Shown here in pieces: positions 32,690 through 44,399 of a DNA stretch of 64,000 nucleotides. The DNA comes from Toxonevra muliebris (Eukaryota; Arthropoda; Insecta; Diptera; Pallopteridae): contig OY829328.1 in the NCBI GenBank assembly GCA_963691655.1, positions 78,496,400 through 78,560,399 of the forward strand, given 5' to 3'. The notes below the pieces were generated by a model. It was not told the DNA's origin. It saw only the letters and a program-made list of their open reading frames with translations, and did no database searches. Every line of letters starts with the position of its first letter. Position 1 is the first letter of the stretch. The translations under genes were made by a program, and so were the position numbers.

Positions 32690-34466
32690 GCACCCTGCTA
32701 TTGATAAGCTTTGAGCTTTAAAGTACTGAAAGTGATTCGTATGCGTGAGAGTGAGAAGCTTTTATGCTCACTAATTGCATTTAAATACTCCTAAGAGAAA
32801 AGCTTTGGAGCTTTAAAGTAGTGATGCCAATGCTCAAGTCGATGGTCATGAATTAAAACGTTTATAATTATTAATCAGGTTTTAATGCTATCTTTGAGTT
32901 TTTAGGAAAATGGGCAGGCTATGCTTAGGAGTAAAAAATTCTAAAGCTTGCTTATAAAATTGTAAACATTTTAGCTGTAAATCTAAATCAGAAGGGGTTA
33001 GAGTGAAGTAATCCTCAAGCTTTCAATGCATTTCATATGTGAAGCTCAAAAGTTTTTAGAATCTATGATTTATGAAAATCATTTAGATTATAAAGGAAAC
33101 ACTTGAGAAAATTTCAAGCTTTTCGCTTGCAAGCACAAAAATCTGTTAGAAAGCTAAAACCAAGTACCAAGTATTCGCTTATTAATCTGCATCACAAATC
33201 CCAATAAATTAAATACCTTACGTCAATAGTATCTACATCCTTCCCCTTCATGCCTCCTTAAAGGCTTCTCAAATAACCCCTGGCTAATCAAAAGCACTAC
33301 ACAAAAAGAAAAAGTGTTTAGTGTATTTAAAAAGAAATTAATTTTTAATATTAAAAAACTTAATGACTGTTGAACTTTAATTGACCTTGTGAGATTTATA
33401 ATAATACACTAGTGAAAATATGTGCTGCTTTTATATATATGTAAATAACCACACTTCAAGTACAACAAAACAAAAAATGTTATAATTTTAAACGTGTTCC
33501 TTTTATTTCCTTTTTCTGTTTAATAGTCTTTATCTGAAGTACATACAACAGCGTGGTTTGAACGTTTTGGCAGTGAATTAATTTTGCTTACGTTTTGCAA
33601 ATGTCGCAAAGCGGCAATGCTACCCAAAAAAAAACAAAAAAAAAAAAAAAACGAAACGAACAAAAATTTCCCCAAAGGCAAATATACGAGAAAATTTTCA
33701 AAGTAACTAAATAGTACATGTGCATATAGTACATAGTTGCCAGATTGCGAGCAACAGCAAAAGTAACGCAAATGAAAAGCTTATGCAAATTTAACACCAT
33801 ATCAAAATGCGGTCACAGCTATTAAAGCTAAAAAAAAAAGCAACGAAATAACCACCCTCTTCGCTAAACTGAAAGCTGGAAAAGCGGTTTATTAAAAACA
33901 AAAAACAACCACAACAAGGAAAGGAAACATTACTGCAAATATAAAAATATTGTAGGGAGCTAGTATGAAAAATATGTAAAAAAAAAAGAAAGAGAAAAAC
34001 AATATGCAGAATTTATTTATTATTAATTTTTTTCGTTTGCCTCAAAAAATATAAACTAAAGCTTTAGCATTCAAATGTGAGGTATCTAAAACAGTGACGG
34101 CCATTCTACACCATTGACAACATGCATATGTATTAGTGCTTCAAAAAGCTTTTTCAATTTTGCAATGAAATCATAAAGAGGCCACGTTAAACTTTCTCGT
34201 ATTAAACAGCTTAAAGCTCTTTTTGCAAAGTGCCGTTACCAAATCATCACTGATCAAAAATAAGTTTTCATATTCATTCAAAGCTTTAACCCTGAAACGC
34301 ATTAGTACGAGGCAAATGCCATGTGTTAATTCCACTGAAAATTAATCGTTGAGTTGGCCACACTGTATATTGCAATTCTACGTTAATGTGCGCTCTCGAA
34401 TCGTAATATAATTTAGTATAATATTTTTGCATTTCGTGCTATCGTGCAATTATACTAGACATAGAG
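32690..34466. other. AT-rich sequence without supported gene
   Basis: It continues the AAGCTTT-rich repeat field to about 33130. The remainder has A-rich runs (33625-33650) and no recognisable protein or paired repeats. Confidence 0.45.
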
Positions 34467-34477
34467 AATCACCCTAT

Positions 34478-36433
34478 GACTTAGTGGGGAAGATTCAAGG
34501 GGCACTAGATGTGAAAGAAGTAGCAGTATGTGCTTTCCTGGATGTAGAAGGAGCTTTCGACAACACCTCGCACGAGGCTGTCAATAACTCTCTAAGGCGA
34601 AGAGGAGTAGATAACACAACATCTAGATGGATGTCAGAAATGCTCTCCTCTAGAACAGCTGAGATGGAAACAGAGCTAGGTACCATATCAGTCAGCACAA
34701 CCAGAGGATGTCCACAGGGAGGAGTATTATCACCTCTAATGTGGAGCCTGGTAGTAGATGAACTTTTAATGAAACTCTCAGAGGCAGGCATAGACTGTCA
34801 AGGGTATGCGGACGATATAGTCCTCGTAGCCAGAGGGAAATTTGAAGAAACTCTCTGTGACATTATACAAAGAGGGCTAGGTATTACTAGGAGATGGTGC
34901 AGGTCGGTAGGGCTAAATATTAACCCTGCAAAGACCACTATAGTTCCATTTACCAGGAAAAGATCGCTCCCGCGCTGGAAACCGATATCACTAGCTGGGG
35001 AGATTATTGAACAAAAGCAAGAGGTAAAGTATCTGGGCTTAGTATTAGATAGTAAACTCACATGGAAAGCGCATGTTGAAACAGTGACAAGTAAAGCCAC
35101 TCGCGCTCTAATGGTATGCAGAAGGCTAGCAGGGAAAACTTGGGGATGTAAACCAAGTATACTGCGCTGGATGTACACAATGATGGTAAGGCCAATCATT
35201 ACATATGGAGCATTAGCGTGGGCAAGGAGAACTCAACTAAAAACAGCAAAAGCTAAATTGGGGAAAGTTCAAAGGTTGGCATGTATCTGTATAACAGGAG
35301 CAATGAGAACATGTCCGACTGCTGCACTAGAGGTACTATTGGAGCTCACTCCATTACACCTCGTGATAGAGAATGCCTCCAAGGCAGCAATCGTAAGAGG
35401 AACAAGAAATAAAAGGTTGACGAGGAGATCTATAGGGCTTGGAGACCGAGATAACCCGGCGAAAGACAACTATCTCTTGGACTGTCCCCAGGACAGAATG
35501 GACAAACAGTATAGTTTTGAGAAACACTTCGTTGCAAAACTTAGTAGCAAGAACGAATGGGAGGGTGTAGAGTATAACTACACACTCAAAGAACACACGA
35601 TTAAGTGGTATACAGATGGGTCACGTACCGAGGATGGAACTGGGGCAGGAGTATTTGGGCCAAGAATCAAACACTCTGAGCCGATGGGGAAGTATCCTAG
35701 CATCTTCCAAGCTGAAATTCATGCAATTAGCACATGTGTGCAATTCAACCTGGATAGACAGTACAAACGGCAAGATATCGCTATCATGTCGGACAGCCAA
35801 GCAGCCATTCGAGCATTATGCTCCTTTGAGATCACCTCTAAGTTGGTGTGGGACTGTTTGAGCAAGCTCAATCAACTGGGCAATGACAACAAAGTCGCTC
35901 TATGTTGGGTCCCTGGCCACGCAGGAATTGAGGGTAATGAGCAGGCAGACGAGCTTGCAAGAAAGGGGGCAGCAACCACTTTCGTGGGACCTGAACCCTT
36001 CTGTGGAATAGGAGATAGCGTAATCAGGGAATTACTCAGGCAAGAAGAGAGGAACAAGAGGCAAGAACTCTTTACCAATCTGACGGGACTGAGGCAATCC
36101 AAAGCGATTTTAGGTAATTATAATAAGAGTAGATACGCATTCTGCATTGGTCTCAACAAAAACAGTTTGCGCATATTAGCTGGTATTCTGACTGGGCATT
36201 GCGGGCTCAGAGAACACCTTTGTAAGATAGGGGTTGAGCAAAGCTCAATTTGTAGGTTTTGTAATGAGGAAGACGAATCATCAGAACATATTTTAGCTCA
36301 ATGTGGAGCACTGATCCACAAAAGAAGGAAATGTCTGGGCATGCACCAAGTGCCCAGTACCGAACTGGCATCCATAGATCCGGGCGCAATACTCAAATTC
36401 TTGAGGGAGACTGGACTGGATGAGGTACTCTAG
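34478..36433 (+). CDS. LINE ORF2 C-terminal part: reverse transcriptase and RNase H, partial
   Basis: About 650 uninterrupted codons. The frame formally opens upstream at 34427, but those first 17 codons are flanking DNA, so the native N-terminus (endonuclease and first RT motifs) is missing. RT motifs: FLDVEGAFDN (catalytic D), GCPQGGVLSPLMW and YADD (two catalytic D). RNase H motifs: YTDGSRTEDG, FQAEIHAI, MSDSQAA, WVPGHAGIEGNEQADELA. The C-terminal segment LTGHCGLREHL is followed by C-x2-C...H...C, probably zinc-binding. It would copy LINE RNA at the insertion site. Lacking the endonuclease, it could not move itself. Confidence 0.92.
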   Translation, partial: DLVGKIQGALDVKEVAVCAFLDVEGAFDNTSHEAVNNSLRRRGVDNTTSRWMSEMLSSRTAEMETELGTISVSTTRGCPQGGVLSPLMWSLVVDELLMKLSEAGIDCQGYADDIVLVARGKFEETLCDIIQRGLGITRRWCRSVGLNINPAKTTIVPFTRKRSLPRWKPISLAGEIIEQKQEVKYLGLVLDSKLTWKAHVETVTSKATRALMVCRRLAGKTWGCKPSILRWMYTMMVRPIITYGALAWARRTQLKTAKAKLGKVQRLACICITGAMRTCPTAALEVLLELTPLHLVIENASKAAIVRGTRNKRLTRRSIGLGDRDNPAKDNYLLDCPQDRMDKQYSFEKHFVAKLSSKNEWEGVEYNYTLKEHTIKWYTDGSRTEDGTGAGVFGPRIKHSEPMGKYPSIFQAEIHAISTCVQFNLDRQYKRQDIAIMSDSQAAIRALCSFEITSKLVWDCLSKLNQLGNDNKVALCWVPGHAGIEGNEQADELARKGAATTFVGPEPFCGIGDSVIRELLRQEERNKRQELFTNLTGLRQSKAILGNYNKSRYAFCIGLNKNSLRILAGILTGHCGLREHLCKIGVEQSSICRFCNEEDESSEHILAQCGALIHKRRKCLGMHQVPSTELASIDPGAILKFLRETGLDEVL

Positions 36434-36528
36434 GCAGATTAGACTAGAAAGAAAAGAGGGATGTACAATAGATCTTATAGGTCGCGGTACAACGGCAGAA
36501 ACCTCTATAATACAATACAATACAATAC
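34478..36528 (+). mobile_element. Young 5'-truncated LINE with RT and RNase H
   Basis: An 11-bp target duplication, AATCACCCTAT, lies at 34467-34477 and 36529-36539. The 3' end carries ATACA-type pentamer repeats (about 36507-36528). The insert begins inside the reverse transcriptase domain. A more degraded relative with the same 3' end is at 40745-41878. The uninterrupted frame and intact duplication indicate a recent insertion. Confidence 0.92.
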
Positions 36529-36539
36529 AATCACCCTAT

Positions 36540-36920
36540 TGATTTTGGAAATATTCCAAAGGGGGCTCCGGAATAGACTTTAAAAGTTAGGGAAAGGCTT
36601 AATTATTTCTTGTGCTGGAGCGCCATTAAGTTTGATTTAAAAAATATTTCAAGGGGTGACTCCAGAGAAAATACATGAAAACGGTGAATTTTCATTGCAC
36701 TGGGGTGCCATCTATGGACTGATCAATTTTATTGAAATTTTTTTCACCTGGGAATTTTAGATTAAAGAACCCATTTTTGGTTTCCATTTTATTATAAAAA
36801 ATTTCGAAGAGACCCCGGAGCAAAATTTAGTAAAAAATTTATAAAATTCAAAGTACGGAGGGGAGAGAAAAGGATGGGATAAAAAAGTTCCAACCCCTGT
36901 GCCTTGTCATATTCCATAAC
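36540..36920. other. Short region with degenerate GGGG-CTCC-type repeats
   Basis: The phrases GGGGCTCCGG, GGGGTGACTCC and GACCCCGGAGC recur at about 100-bp spacing. No gene is seen. Confidence 0.35.
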
Positions 36921-37232
36921 TGACAGGCTGAGAGGAAAAGCGGGCTAAAATTTATATAAGAGCAAAAGTGAAATAATTTAGAGTGTCAGTGCAAGAATGG
37001 CATAAGTAATACGGTTTAGAGTGAAAATGAAACGTCATAAAAGTAAGAACAAAAATGGGATAACGATTCTTTCAGAGCAAGAACAGCATAGTTTTTTATT
37101 CCGTTTTTGCTCTGAACATATTTCGTTTCACTTTTGCTCTGAACATATTTCGTTCTGCTTTTGCTCTTAAGTAAAATTATTCCATTTTTTGCTGAACGTA
37201 GAAGTTACACCTCTTTTCCTCTCAGCCTCTCA
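36921..37232. mobile_element. 313-bp MITE family, copy 2
   Basis: The inverted ends are TGACAGGCTGAGAGGAAAAG and, on the complement, TGAGAGGCTGAGAGGAAAAG. It aligns over its whole length with copy 1 at 13921-14233, with a modest number of substitutions. Non-coding; superfamily unresolved. Confidence 0.8.
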
Positions 37233-38004
37233 ACTATACTTGCACGTATTTATTTCTCTGTTAAATATTTATTGAATGCATATATCAATTTTTTTTTTTT
37301 TAGTAAAGAGTAAACCTCATAACCTTAATTTGCCTTAAAGCTTTTAAGTCTATCGAATGAGACAAAAACATTTCTACATTTGTACATACAGAACAAATAA
37401 AAATATGAGGACATTTTGCTGTCAACAACATTGGTTACAACTACAATATCAAGTTGAAATGAAATCAGATTTTGTATTTGCACCACTGAACTAAATGGCA
37501 AGCATAAAACAACAACAACAACAACAGCTGCAGTTTCAATACTCAGAGTAGCAACAGTACGAACAACAACAACAACAGTAACATAAATTGACCAAGACAG
37601 GCAGGCTTCAATCATGTTGATGTGACATATATCACTAAAGTTTCCAGATTGCTGCTGCTTGTCCCAAATGTATAGTGAGTGAGTGAGTGTAAAGTGATTT
37701 AAATTTATAGTTGTTGTTGTGCAATTTGTAGATGATTTAATACCTTTGGTTTTTAATGAATAATTTGCCATTATTATTAATGCATTTACGAGTTGAAATT
37801 ACGAGTAGTTAGAGCTAAATTTGAATTTTGTTCATTTTACTTATTTCTCAAACTATTGCAAAGATTTAAATTTTTGTCAAAGTCTTGGAGATGATTGCCA
37901 CCTAACTGAAGTTTTTATGAGCTGCTTAATTTGGCGCAATTCTACTTGAGGGGTCTAGGGTAAAGGGCAGATAACAGTAAAGCCTTTGTCGTAAGGACTA
38001 CCGT
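37233..38004. other. Non-coding sequence with CAA/GTT microsatellites
   Basis: (CAA)n runs near 37510-37528 and 37563-37577. The 148-codon minus-strand frame here has low-complexity valine-rich composition and no motif. No gene is supported. Confidence 0.5.
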
Positions 38005-38018
38005 AGCACATCCAGCCG

Positions 38019-38656
38019 TTTTTTTTTTTTTTTTGTGCGTTGGAAGGTGGAAACCTTACATTAGGTACCGCAGAACTCCTGTTCTTGTCCGGTTATGTCG
38101 GACGGACCGACTAAAACCACCTTCATCTCGTTTACTCCACCCCGCGGGACGACCGTTAAGTATTACTTCGCGGGGGGATATTCTTTCATCTGTGTCTCAT
38201 CTGCTCGCTTCTTCTAAGTTCTACCATGACCAATGTGGCCATTTTGTTTACAGCATTCCATATTTCCTGGGACTTGAGCATATAGCTTACTAGATTATCT
38301 GGTGTAATTGTGTCTCCAACAGCAATGTTAAGCGCGATTCTCAAATTTGTGAAACGACTACATTCAAAAAACACATGTTCTGCATCTTCTATGCAATCTG
38401 GTCCGCAGTGATCGCATGCAGGGTCATTTTCATGGCCGAACCTATGCAGATACCCCTTGAAACAACCGTATCCGCTGAACATCTGTGTCAGATAAAAGTT
38501 CACCTCGTCATGTGTTCTGTTCAGCCAGTTTGTCAGATTTGGAATAAGTCTATATGTCCATTTCCCCTTCTCTCCGTAATTCCAGCGACTTTGCCATTCA
38601 GCGATTGTAATTAGTTTTGTATTTGCGCTTTGATTACCAGTTGTTGTAGACTCCGA
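38019..38656 (-). mobile_element. 5'-truncated R1-like LINE with poly(A) tail
   Basis: A 14-bp target duplication, AGCACATCCAGCCG, lies at 38005-38018 and 38657-38670. The poly(A) tail is on the minus strand (T run at 38019-38034). The frame 38656-38186 encodes the C-terminus typical of R1-clade ORF2: WQSRWNYGEKGKWTYRLIP, NFYLTQMFSGYGCFKGYL, then C-x2-C...H...C. The frame formally starts upstream at 38704 in flanking DNA. Unlike canonical R1 it is not in an rDNA target. Most of ORF2 is missing. Confidence 0.88.
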
Positions 38657-38670
38657 AGCACATCCAGCCG

Positions 38671-39245
38671 TGACATTTCCCAAATGAAAAATTAAGTCTG
38701 CCATCTCCTTTCGATATACGTTGGCCGATATGCGGTGGCCGACTTGAATCCGACATCTGTCCGACGTTAGATTTACGGTGGCCGACTTAATTTTTCACTC
38801 GGGTTATTTCACCAGAGCCTCAAACCAGCGAAATTTCGGGTTCGGATTCAAGCAAAAAAACAGATGTGTATTCAGGTTCGGTTCAAAAGCCTGAATTTCA
38901 TTGAATTGGCAACATTTTTGAAGTTATCAATATTACCAATACCACTTTTGTACCTCATTCTCATATGATAGAACCGAAAAATTAAGAGAAAAACGTCTGC
39001 TAGCTGGGGATTTTAGGGGAAAAAATATCAAAATTTATTTTCTTGACCCCATAAATTTTATGATACTCCCTTTGTACCTTATTTCACGATCCTCATCAAA
39101 AATATCTGCCCGTGATGTGTTAGGGTTGGAAGGCGTGTGCGAATATATATATACTTTCACTTGGAGATTTCATTGTCCTTTGTGATTTCCCTCATTTAAT
39201 TGCCAGGAGGAGCCACGCCTCTAACCACGTTTTCAGTTAGCGGTC
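38671..39245. other. Spacer without supported gene
   Basis: A short GGTGGCCGACTT repeat occurs near 38730 and 38775. Nothing else is recognisable. Confidence 0.4.
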
Positions 39246-39249
39246 CAGG

Positions 39250-39960
39250 TAATGTCTCTATTGAACCATTTGGTTCTCCGGATGAAGGTAAGGAGATCCG
39301 ATAGTTCCACTTTCGTTATCTCCGTTAGACTATTGAAAAAGCGCAACCCCAATCATTGGATTCTACTCATCTGCAGCCTTGGACATTGATATAGAAAGTG
39401 AAAACTCGATTCTTGTCTTTTCTTCATAATGAAAGCTTCTGCACAGTCCGCACGTTGAGAATATGCCTCCGTTGGAGCATTGATGCAATAGCACAATGTC
39501 AAGTTAAGACTCTTGTGAGCAGACGAACCGCGCAGATTTTTTGTCTTCTTCCTCTCCAACTTTGGCCATAGAGACCGTGAAATTTCACCGTCATTTATGT
39601 AAGTCCAAGCTACTTTCTCAATGGCAACAATCTCTGCCTGAAAAACGCTGCAGCTGTCAGAAAGACGAAACGACCGTCTTAGCTGCAGGTCTTCGGAGTA
39701 GAGACCAGCTCCAGTTCCATTCTCCATCTTTGATCCATCGGTAGAGATGGTAATACCAGCATTACCTATTATCGAATCCGACTCTCAGTCTTCCCTGGTT
39801 GGAAATGGAGTGGGAATTCTAGTAATAAAATCTAAATTTGAGATCATATAATCCGTGGCCACATTTAAGTCAGATTTGATGCCATTTTGAACCCTCCGCT
39901 TTATCTCATTTAAAATTGTAGAGTGTCCATAGTTTGCTGATCTCCACAGGATGGATTCTC
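39250..39960 (-). pseudogene. LINE relic with RNase H segment
   Basis: The minus strand shows NYGHSTILNEIKRRV and IPTPFPTREDW, followed by STDGSKMENGTGAGLYSEDL, FRLSDSCSVFQAEIVAI, then a jump to a C-terminal cysteine region (FLYQCPRLQ). The RNase H core between the E motif and the C-terminus is largely deleted and stops are present. It resembles the LINE at 3356-4537 more than the one at 34478-36528. Confidence 0.75.
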
Positions 39961-40744
39961 CCGAGATAAATTACCAATTTTTCCAAAGTCATATTTAAAA
40001 AAAAAAATGGGAATTAACAGCCGTACCAGATACCGTATTCAGAGGTACACCCTCTCTCTTTTTTGTTTGTTGTGTTTTTGAGTGTTACCCCTGGTGTTAG
40101 AAAACTGCTCCATTGTTTGGTCCATAAAAACTTATTCTGTAGGGTCACAGGTGGATAGAATACCTGGTTCCGCAACTATGTACGTGACAAGTACATAAAG
40201 AAAACGTTTAGTTTTCAACCTGCCTATCGCTCTAGGGCAATGTCGGACAAACCAATACATTAACATGTATACTTATGCGTGTATGTGAGAGAGCGACAGT
40301 ACTCTGTAAATGAATTGTTATCTTGCTTTTTCTTATTGGAAGTGTAATTAGAAGTATTTTTGTAAGAGCAAGACAACAATATTACCTGTGGGTCATCATC
40401 TTGTCAAAGCTATTGAAAAATTCCTCTCATTTTTGCGTTGACGAAATCTCTCTCACACTTCGGCCGAATACCATTGTTCATCAATAGTTCGTATGCTGCA
40501 CGAAGTAGCATACGAACACATACGTGTGACAACATTGCGTCGGCAGTGAATGTGAATATATTCACATGTGAATAGGTAAATCAAAATTGCCCCACACTGC
40601 TCTAGGGCCCTCCTACCATTATTACGGTAATTTTGCGGATTAGCACAAAGTTCTGATAGTTTTTTGACTAACTCACTATACGATTATCATATAGACGATA
40701 TTAGTTGTGAACGCTAGCGAAACCAAGAAAGGGGGGAGGCGGGG
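39961..40744. other. Spacer without supported gene
   Basis: CTCTAGGGC occurs at 40230 and 40602 in the same orientation. A near-palindrome TTCGTATGCT...AGCATACGAA lies around 40488-40516. No coding sequence is recognised. Confidence 0.35.
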
Positions 40745-41878
40745 GAGTTCTCTCCAATACACCTCGTGATAGAGGGTGCCTCCAAGGCAGCAACAAGAGA
40801 TAAAAGGTTTACGGGGAGATCTATAGGGCTTGAAAACGGAGATAACCCGTCGAACGGCAACTATCTTTTGGACTGCCTCAAGACAGAATGGACAAACAGT
40901 ATAGTTTTGAGAAACACTTTGTTCCAAAACTTAGTAGTAAGAGCGAATGGGAGGGTGTAGAATAAAACTACGCACTCAAAGAACACACGATTAAGTGGTA
41001 TAAAGATGGGTCACGAATCGTTGATGGAACTGGGTCAAGAATCAAACACTCCGAACCGATTAGGGGAAAACATCTTAGCATTTTTCTAGCTGAAATTCAC
41101 GCAATCAATATATGTGTGCAATTCAACCTGAAACGGCAAGAGATCGCTATCATATCGGACAGCCAGGCAGCCATTCGAGCATTTTGCGTCTTTGAGATCA
41201 CCTCTAAACTAGTGTGGGACTGTTTGAGCAAGCTCGATCAACTGGGCAAGGACAATAAAGTTTGCTCTATGTTGGATATGGACACGTAGAAATAGAGGGT
41301 AATGAACATGCAGACAGGCTTGCTAGAAAGCGGGCAACGATCTTTCGTGGGGCCTGAACACTTCTTTGGTAAGGGAGAGAGCGTTATCCGGGAATTACTC
41401 AGGTAGGAAGAGAGCAACAAGAGACAAGAACTCTTTACCAATCTTCCACGGCTGAGGCCATCCAACGCCCTCCTAGGTAACTATAATAAGAGCAGATAAG
41501 CACTCTACATTGGTCTCAACAATAACAGTTTGCGCATATTAACTGGTATTCTGATTGGGCACTGCGGGCTCTGAGAACACCTTTGCAAAATAGGGTCAAC
41601 CCCTATTTTAGGTTTTATAATGAGTAAGATGAATCATCAGTACATATTTTAGCTCAGTGTGGAGCACTGATCCACAGAAGAATGAAATATCTGGGTATGT
41701 ACGAAGTGCCCAGCACAGAACTAGCATCCGTAGATCCGGGCGCAATACTCAAATTCTTGAGGGAAACTGGGCTGGATGAGGTACTCTAGGCAAATTAGAC
41801 TAGATAGAGAAGAGGGGCGTACAATTGATCTTACAGGTCGCGATAAAACAACATAAACCTCTCTAATACAATACAATA
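40745..41878 (+). pseudogene. Degraded copy of the 34.5-kb LINE
   Basis: It matches the 3' half of the LINE at 34478-36528, from the region CCAATACACCTCGTGATAGA through RNase H to the 3' end with its ATACA tail. Several in-frame stops and short deletions break the frame, for example after GVE near 40965 and in the YTDGS segment. It is clearly older than the intact copy. No target duplication was identified. Confidence 0.85.
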
Positions 41879-43386
41879 GATTTTTTTGATAGGAACTGCA
41901 CCCAAGATTCGTCAGTGGCTGTGAGACATTGCCATTTTTCAACACCTTAGTTCTACTTAGTTCCTAGTGGACAACATTTTGGAGAACTGGTTTTTGTTTT
42001 AAGAAGCTTCGATTTTTCTGAAGAATTTTTCATATTTTTCCAACATCAGCAAGTAGCTCTTTTTAATAATAAACTTAAGGCCTCTTTGTCGATTTAAATT
42101 TGAATTGCTACTCCGTTATGCATTAAGACTTTTCGTTAGACACTTCACTAATATTTTATATTAATTTTAAAATTTCTTCAACAATTTAACTGCATATTTA
42201 ATAATTTGAAACTTAAAAACCTCATTTCCACTTTGCTCATCTTCTCTACTCTGTATGCTGCAGAGAATTTATAAATAAGCCAAAACAATGCCAAGCATAA
42301 ATTTCAACAATGCCACTAAACAATGACAGCAAAAATCTTCTACTGCTTGTATTATTATTGTTCATGGTATTCATGTCATATCCGCGCTGTATATTTCGGT
42401 TATTGTTGTACAATTAAATCCGCTTTTCAACATTTCCCTAAACCAAACCCAACACCGTTCCCTCTCCCCCCCTTTCAAAATGTTACAAATATTTGTTAGA
42501 GTCTCAAGCGTACATAAATGAAGTGGGGGGGGGGGGGGGGGGGAGGGTTGATGAGTTTCTGAGCCCTCTAAATATGGTTGAGAGATATCTGATGTCTCAT
42601 TTATAAAGATCCTCTTGGTTAAGTTCTGACTACGTTTCTGTTTCTTGGCTATATTTCTCCTTTCAGTCTCGTCGGACAATGAGGTAGAGAGCATGATTTC
42701 ATACATACATATACCAAGTTCTGTGACTGTTGTTGTTGTTGTTGTTGTATTTTGTGGTTCTAACAATTTCTTTATGGATTTTACAAATTTTGAACAATGA
42801 ACATTTTAAGCTTAGTAAGTATAAAGTACTTGAATGTTACTACGTATTGCCAATTGTTGTTTTTGTTTTATTGTTGTCCTAAGCTGATACTGTGTTGATA
42901 TGATAACAATAATTTCAACCATAAGCGCAATGAATGAATGAAGCTTTCAAGAATCTTAAAATAGATAAAAAGCGTTGAGAAGTTTTTCTTTTTTCTTCAT
43001 TATTATTTAACTTGAGTTATATGGATTTAGTGTTGAATAAAATTTATTTAGTTCCCAATCACTGACTATTTTAAGTGTGAAAAACAAGAGTGACTGAAAT
43101 TTTCCAGCACATAAAAGTTAAGTTAAATCAAAATTTTCTAGAAAGGACTAATATTCTTTAGAATTAGTTCGTTAGGTAATAAAATTTTAGGAAGCTACAA
43201 GAAATTTCTAGTAGCTCGTTCAATTAGAAATATGTTTAAATTGCTATTAAAATCGAAAAAGGTCTGGCCAGACTCAATAACCCAACGAAGGGTTAAATTT
43301 AGGATGCTGAACTGTGCAGAGAAGTTATGAAAGAAAATCTGTACTTTGGACTGATGGACGATATCAGTTGCTATAGTAGTAGAAGC
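41879..43386. other. Non-coding sequence with poly(G) and GTT repeats
   Basis: Contains a 19-base G run at 42525-42543 and (GTT)n at about 42729-42746. No gene is recognised. Confidence 0.5.
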
Positions 43387-44390
43387 CTAAAGAAGTGGAA
43401 TAGAGGGTGATAGAAGCCGATCGATGATGAAGCAGATGGATCCACTTCGAAAAACAGTCCTCAAAATCTGTCTTTTTAGGTTTGCAATTTCGTCATTAAC
43501 TACCGCATTGATTGTCTCCTCATTATTGCCGAAAACCTTTCCTCTCAAGTTTTTTATTTTTGGAAACAACCAGAAATCATACGGCGCTAGGTCTGGGGAA
43601 CTTGATGCTGGACGAAGTTCTTCTCTCCCTGAGAGCGCAATGAAGTTGTTCGTTTTTCCAGCAGTGTTAGCCGGAGCAGCCGCGTTATCGTGATGCAAAA
43701 AGTTACGGCGCAGTTCATATTTTTTCTGATTTCCCCAACAAGTTTTCGAAAACATGTGGTAAGTAGATTTCAGTATACCATTTAGCAGTTACCGTCAGCC
43801 CAGTTTTCAAAGGAATAAGAGCTACAATTTATTCTCTAGTAAAATAAATTGACATCATTACTTTTGCCGCTGACTTCTGCTGCTTGGCTTTAATGGGTCG
43901 ATTAGCACCTTCTAGGCTCTATACCATCGACTATTGCTTGGTTTCTGGGTAGTACTTGAAGAACTAAGCTACATCAATTATTACAATTTTATTGAAGCAG
44001 TTAGGCTGTCCATAGTTCAATTTTTAACGAAAATATTGGACAACACGCAAACGCGCCTCTTTTTGAGCATTAGTTAAAATTTGCGGATTTCTTCGTGTAT
44101 CCAAGATAATCCCTAAATATTCACGATACAACCATGGCATTCAGGCTCAGTTCCTCAATATTAATTTTCTGGGACAAAATTTGGATCTTGGTCAATTTAG
44201 GACTTCACCAGAGCCACATTTACGTCATCAGTCAAAAAGTTTGGGCAACCTTCACGAGATTCGCCCTCCACACCACAGAAAAATATCCGGTCTGGAATCT
44301 ATGAAACCATATCGAGACGGCGCGGCCACAAGCAATGGTGCATTCTCTCCATATCACTGCCTTAATTTGCTAACACCTTAACTCTCGTCG
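43387..44390 (-). pseudogene. Mariner transposase relic
   Basis: The minus strand retains a REG.P segment near 44250 and PIKAKQQKSAAKVMMSIYF near 43890. It then shows FLHHDNAAAPANTA (second D region) and SSSPDLAPYDFWLFPKIK (third D region) in 43755-43387. Multiple frame changes and stops are present and terminal repeats are not evident. It is of mariner DD34D type, related to but distinct from the copy at 27585-28701. Confidence 0.75.
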
Positions 44391-44399
44391 AGCTGAAGG

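Noticed and set aside
34427..34477. Upstream Met codons of the 668-codon RT frame as the protein start
   Set aside because: The target duplication (34467-34477) shows the LINE begins at 34478; the earlier codons are flanking DNA that happens to be in frame.
37325..37771. 148-codon minus-strand frame
   Set aside because: The composition is driven by CAA/GTT repeats, and no conserved motif is present.
40745..41878. Independent gene near 41 kb
   Set aside because: It aligns along its length with the LINE at 34478-36528, including the 3' pentamer tail, and has in-frame stops.
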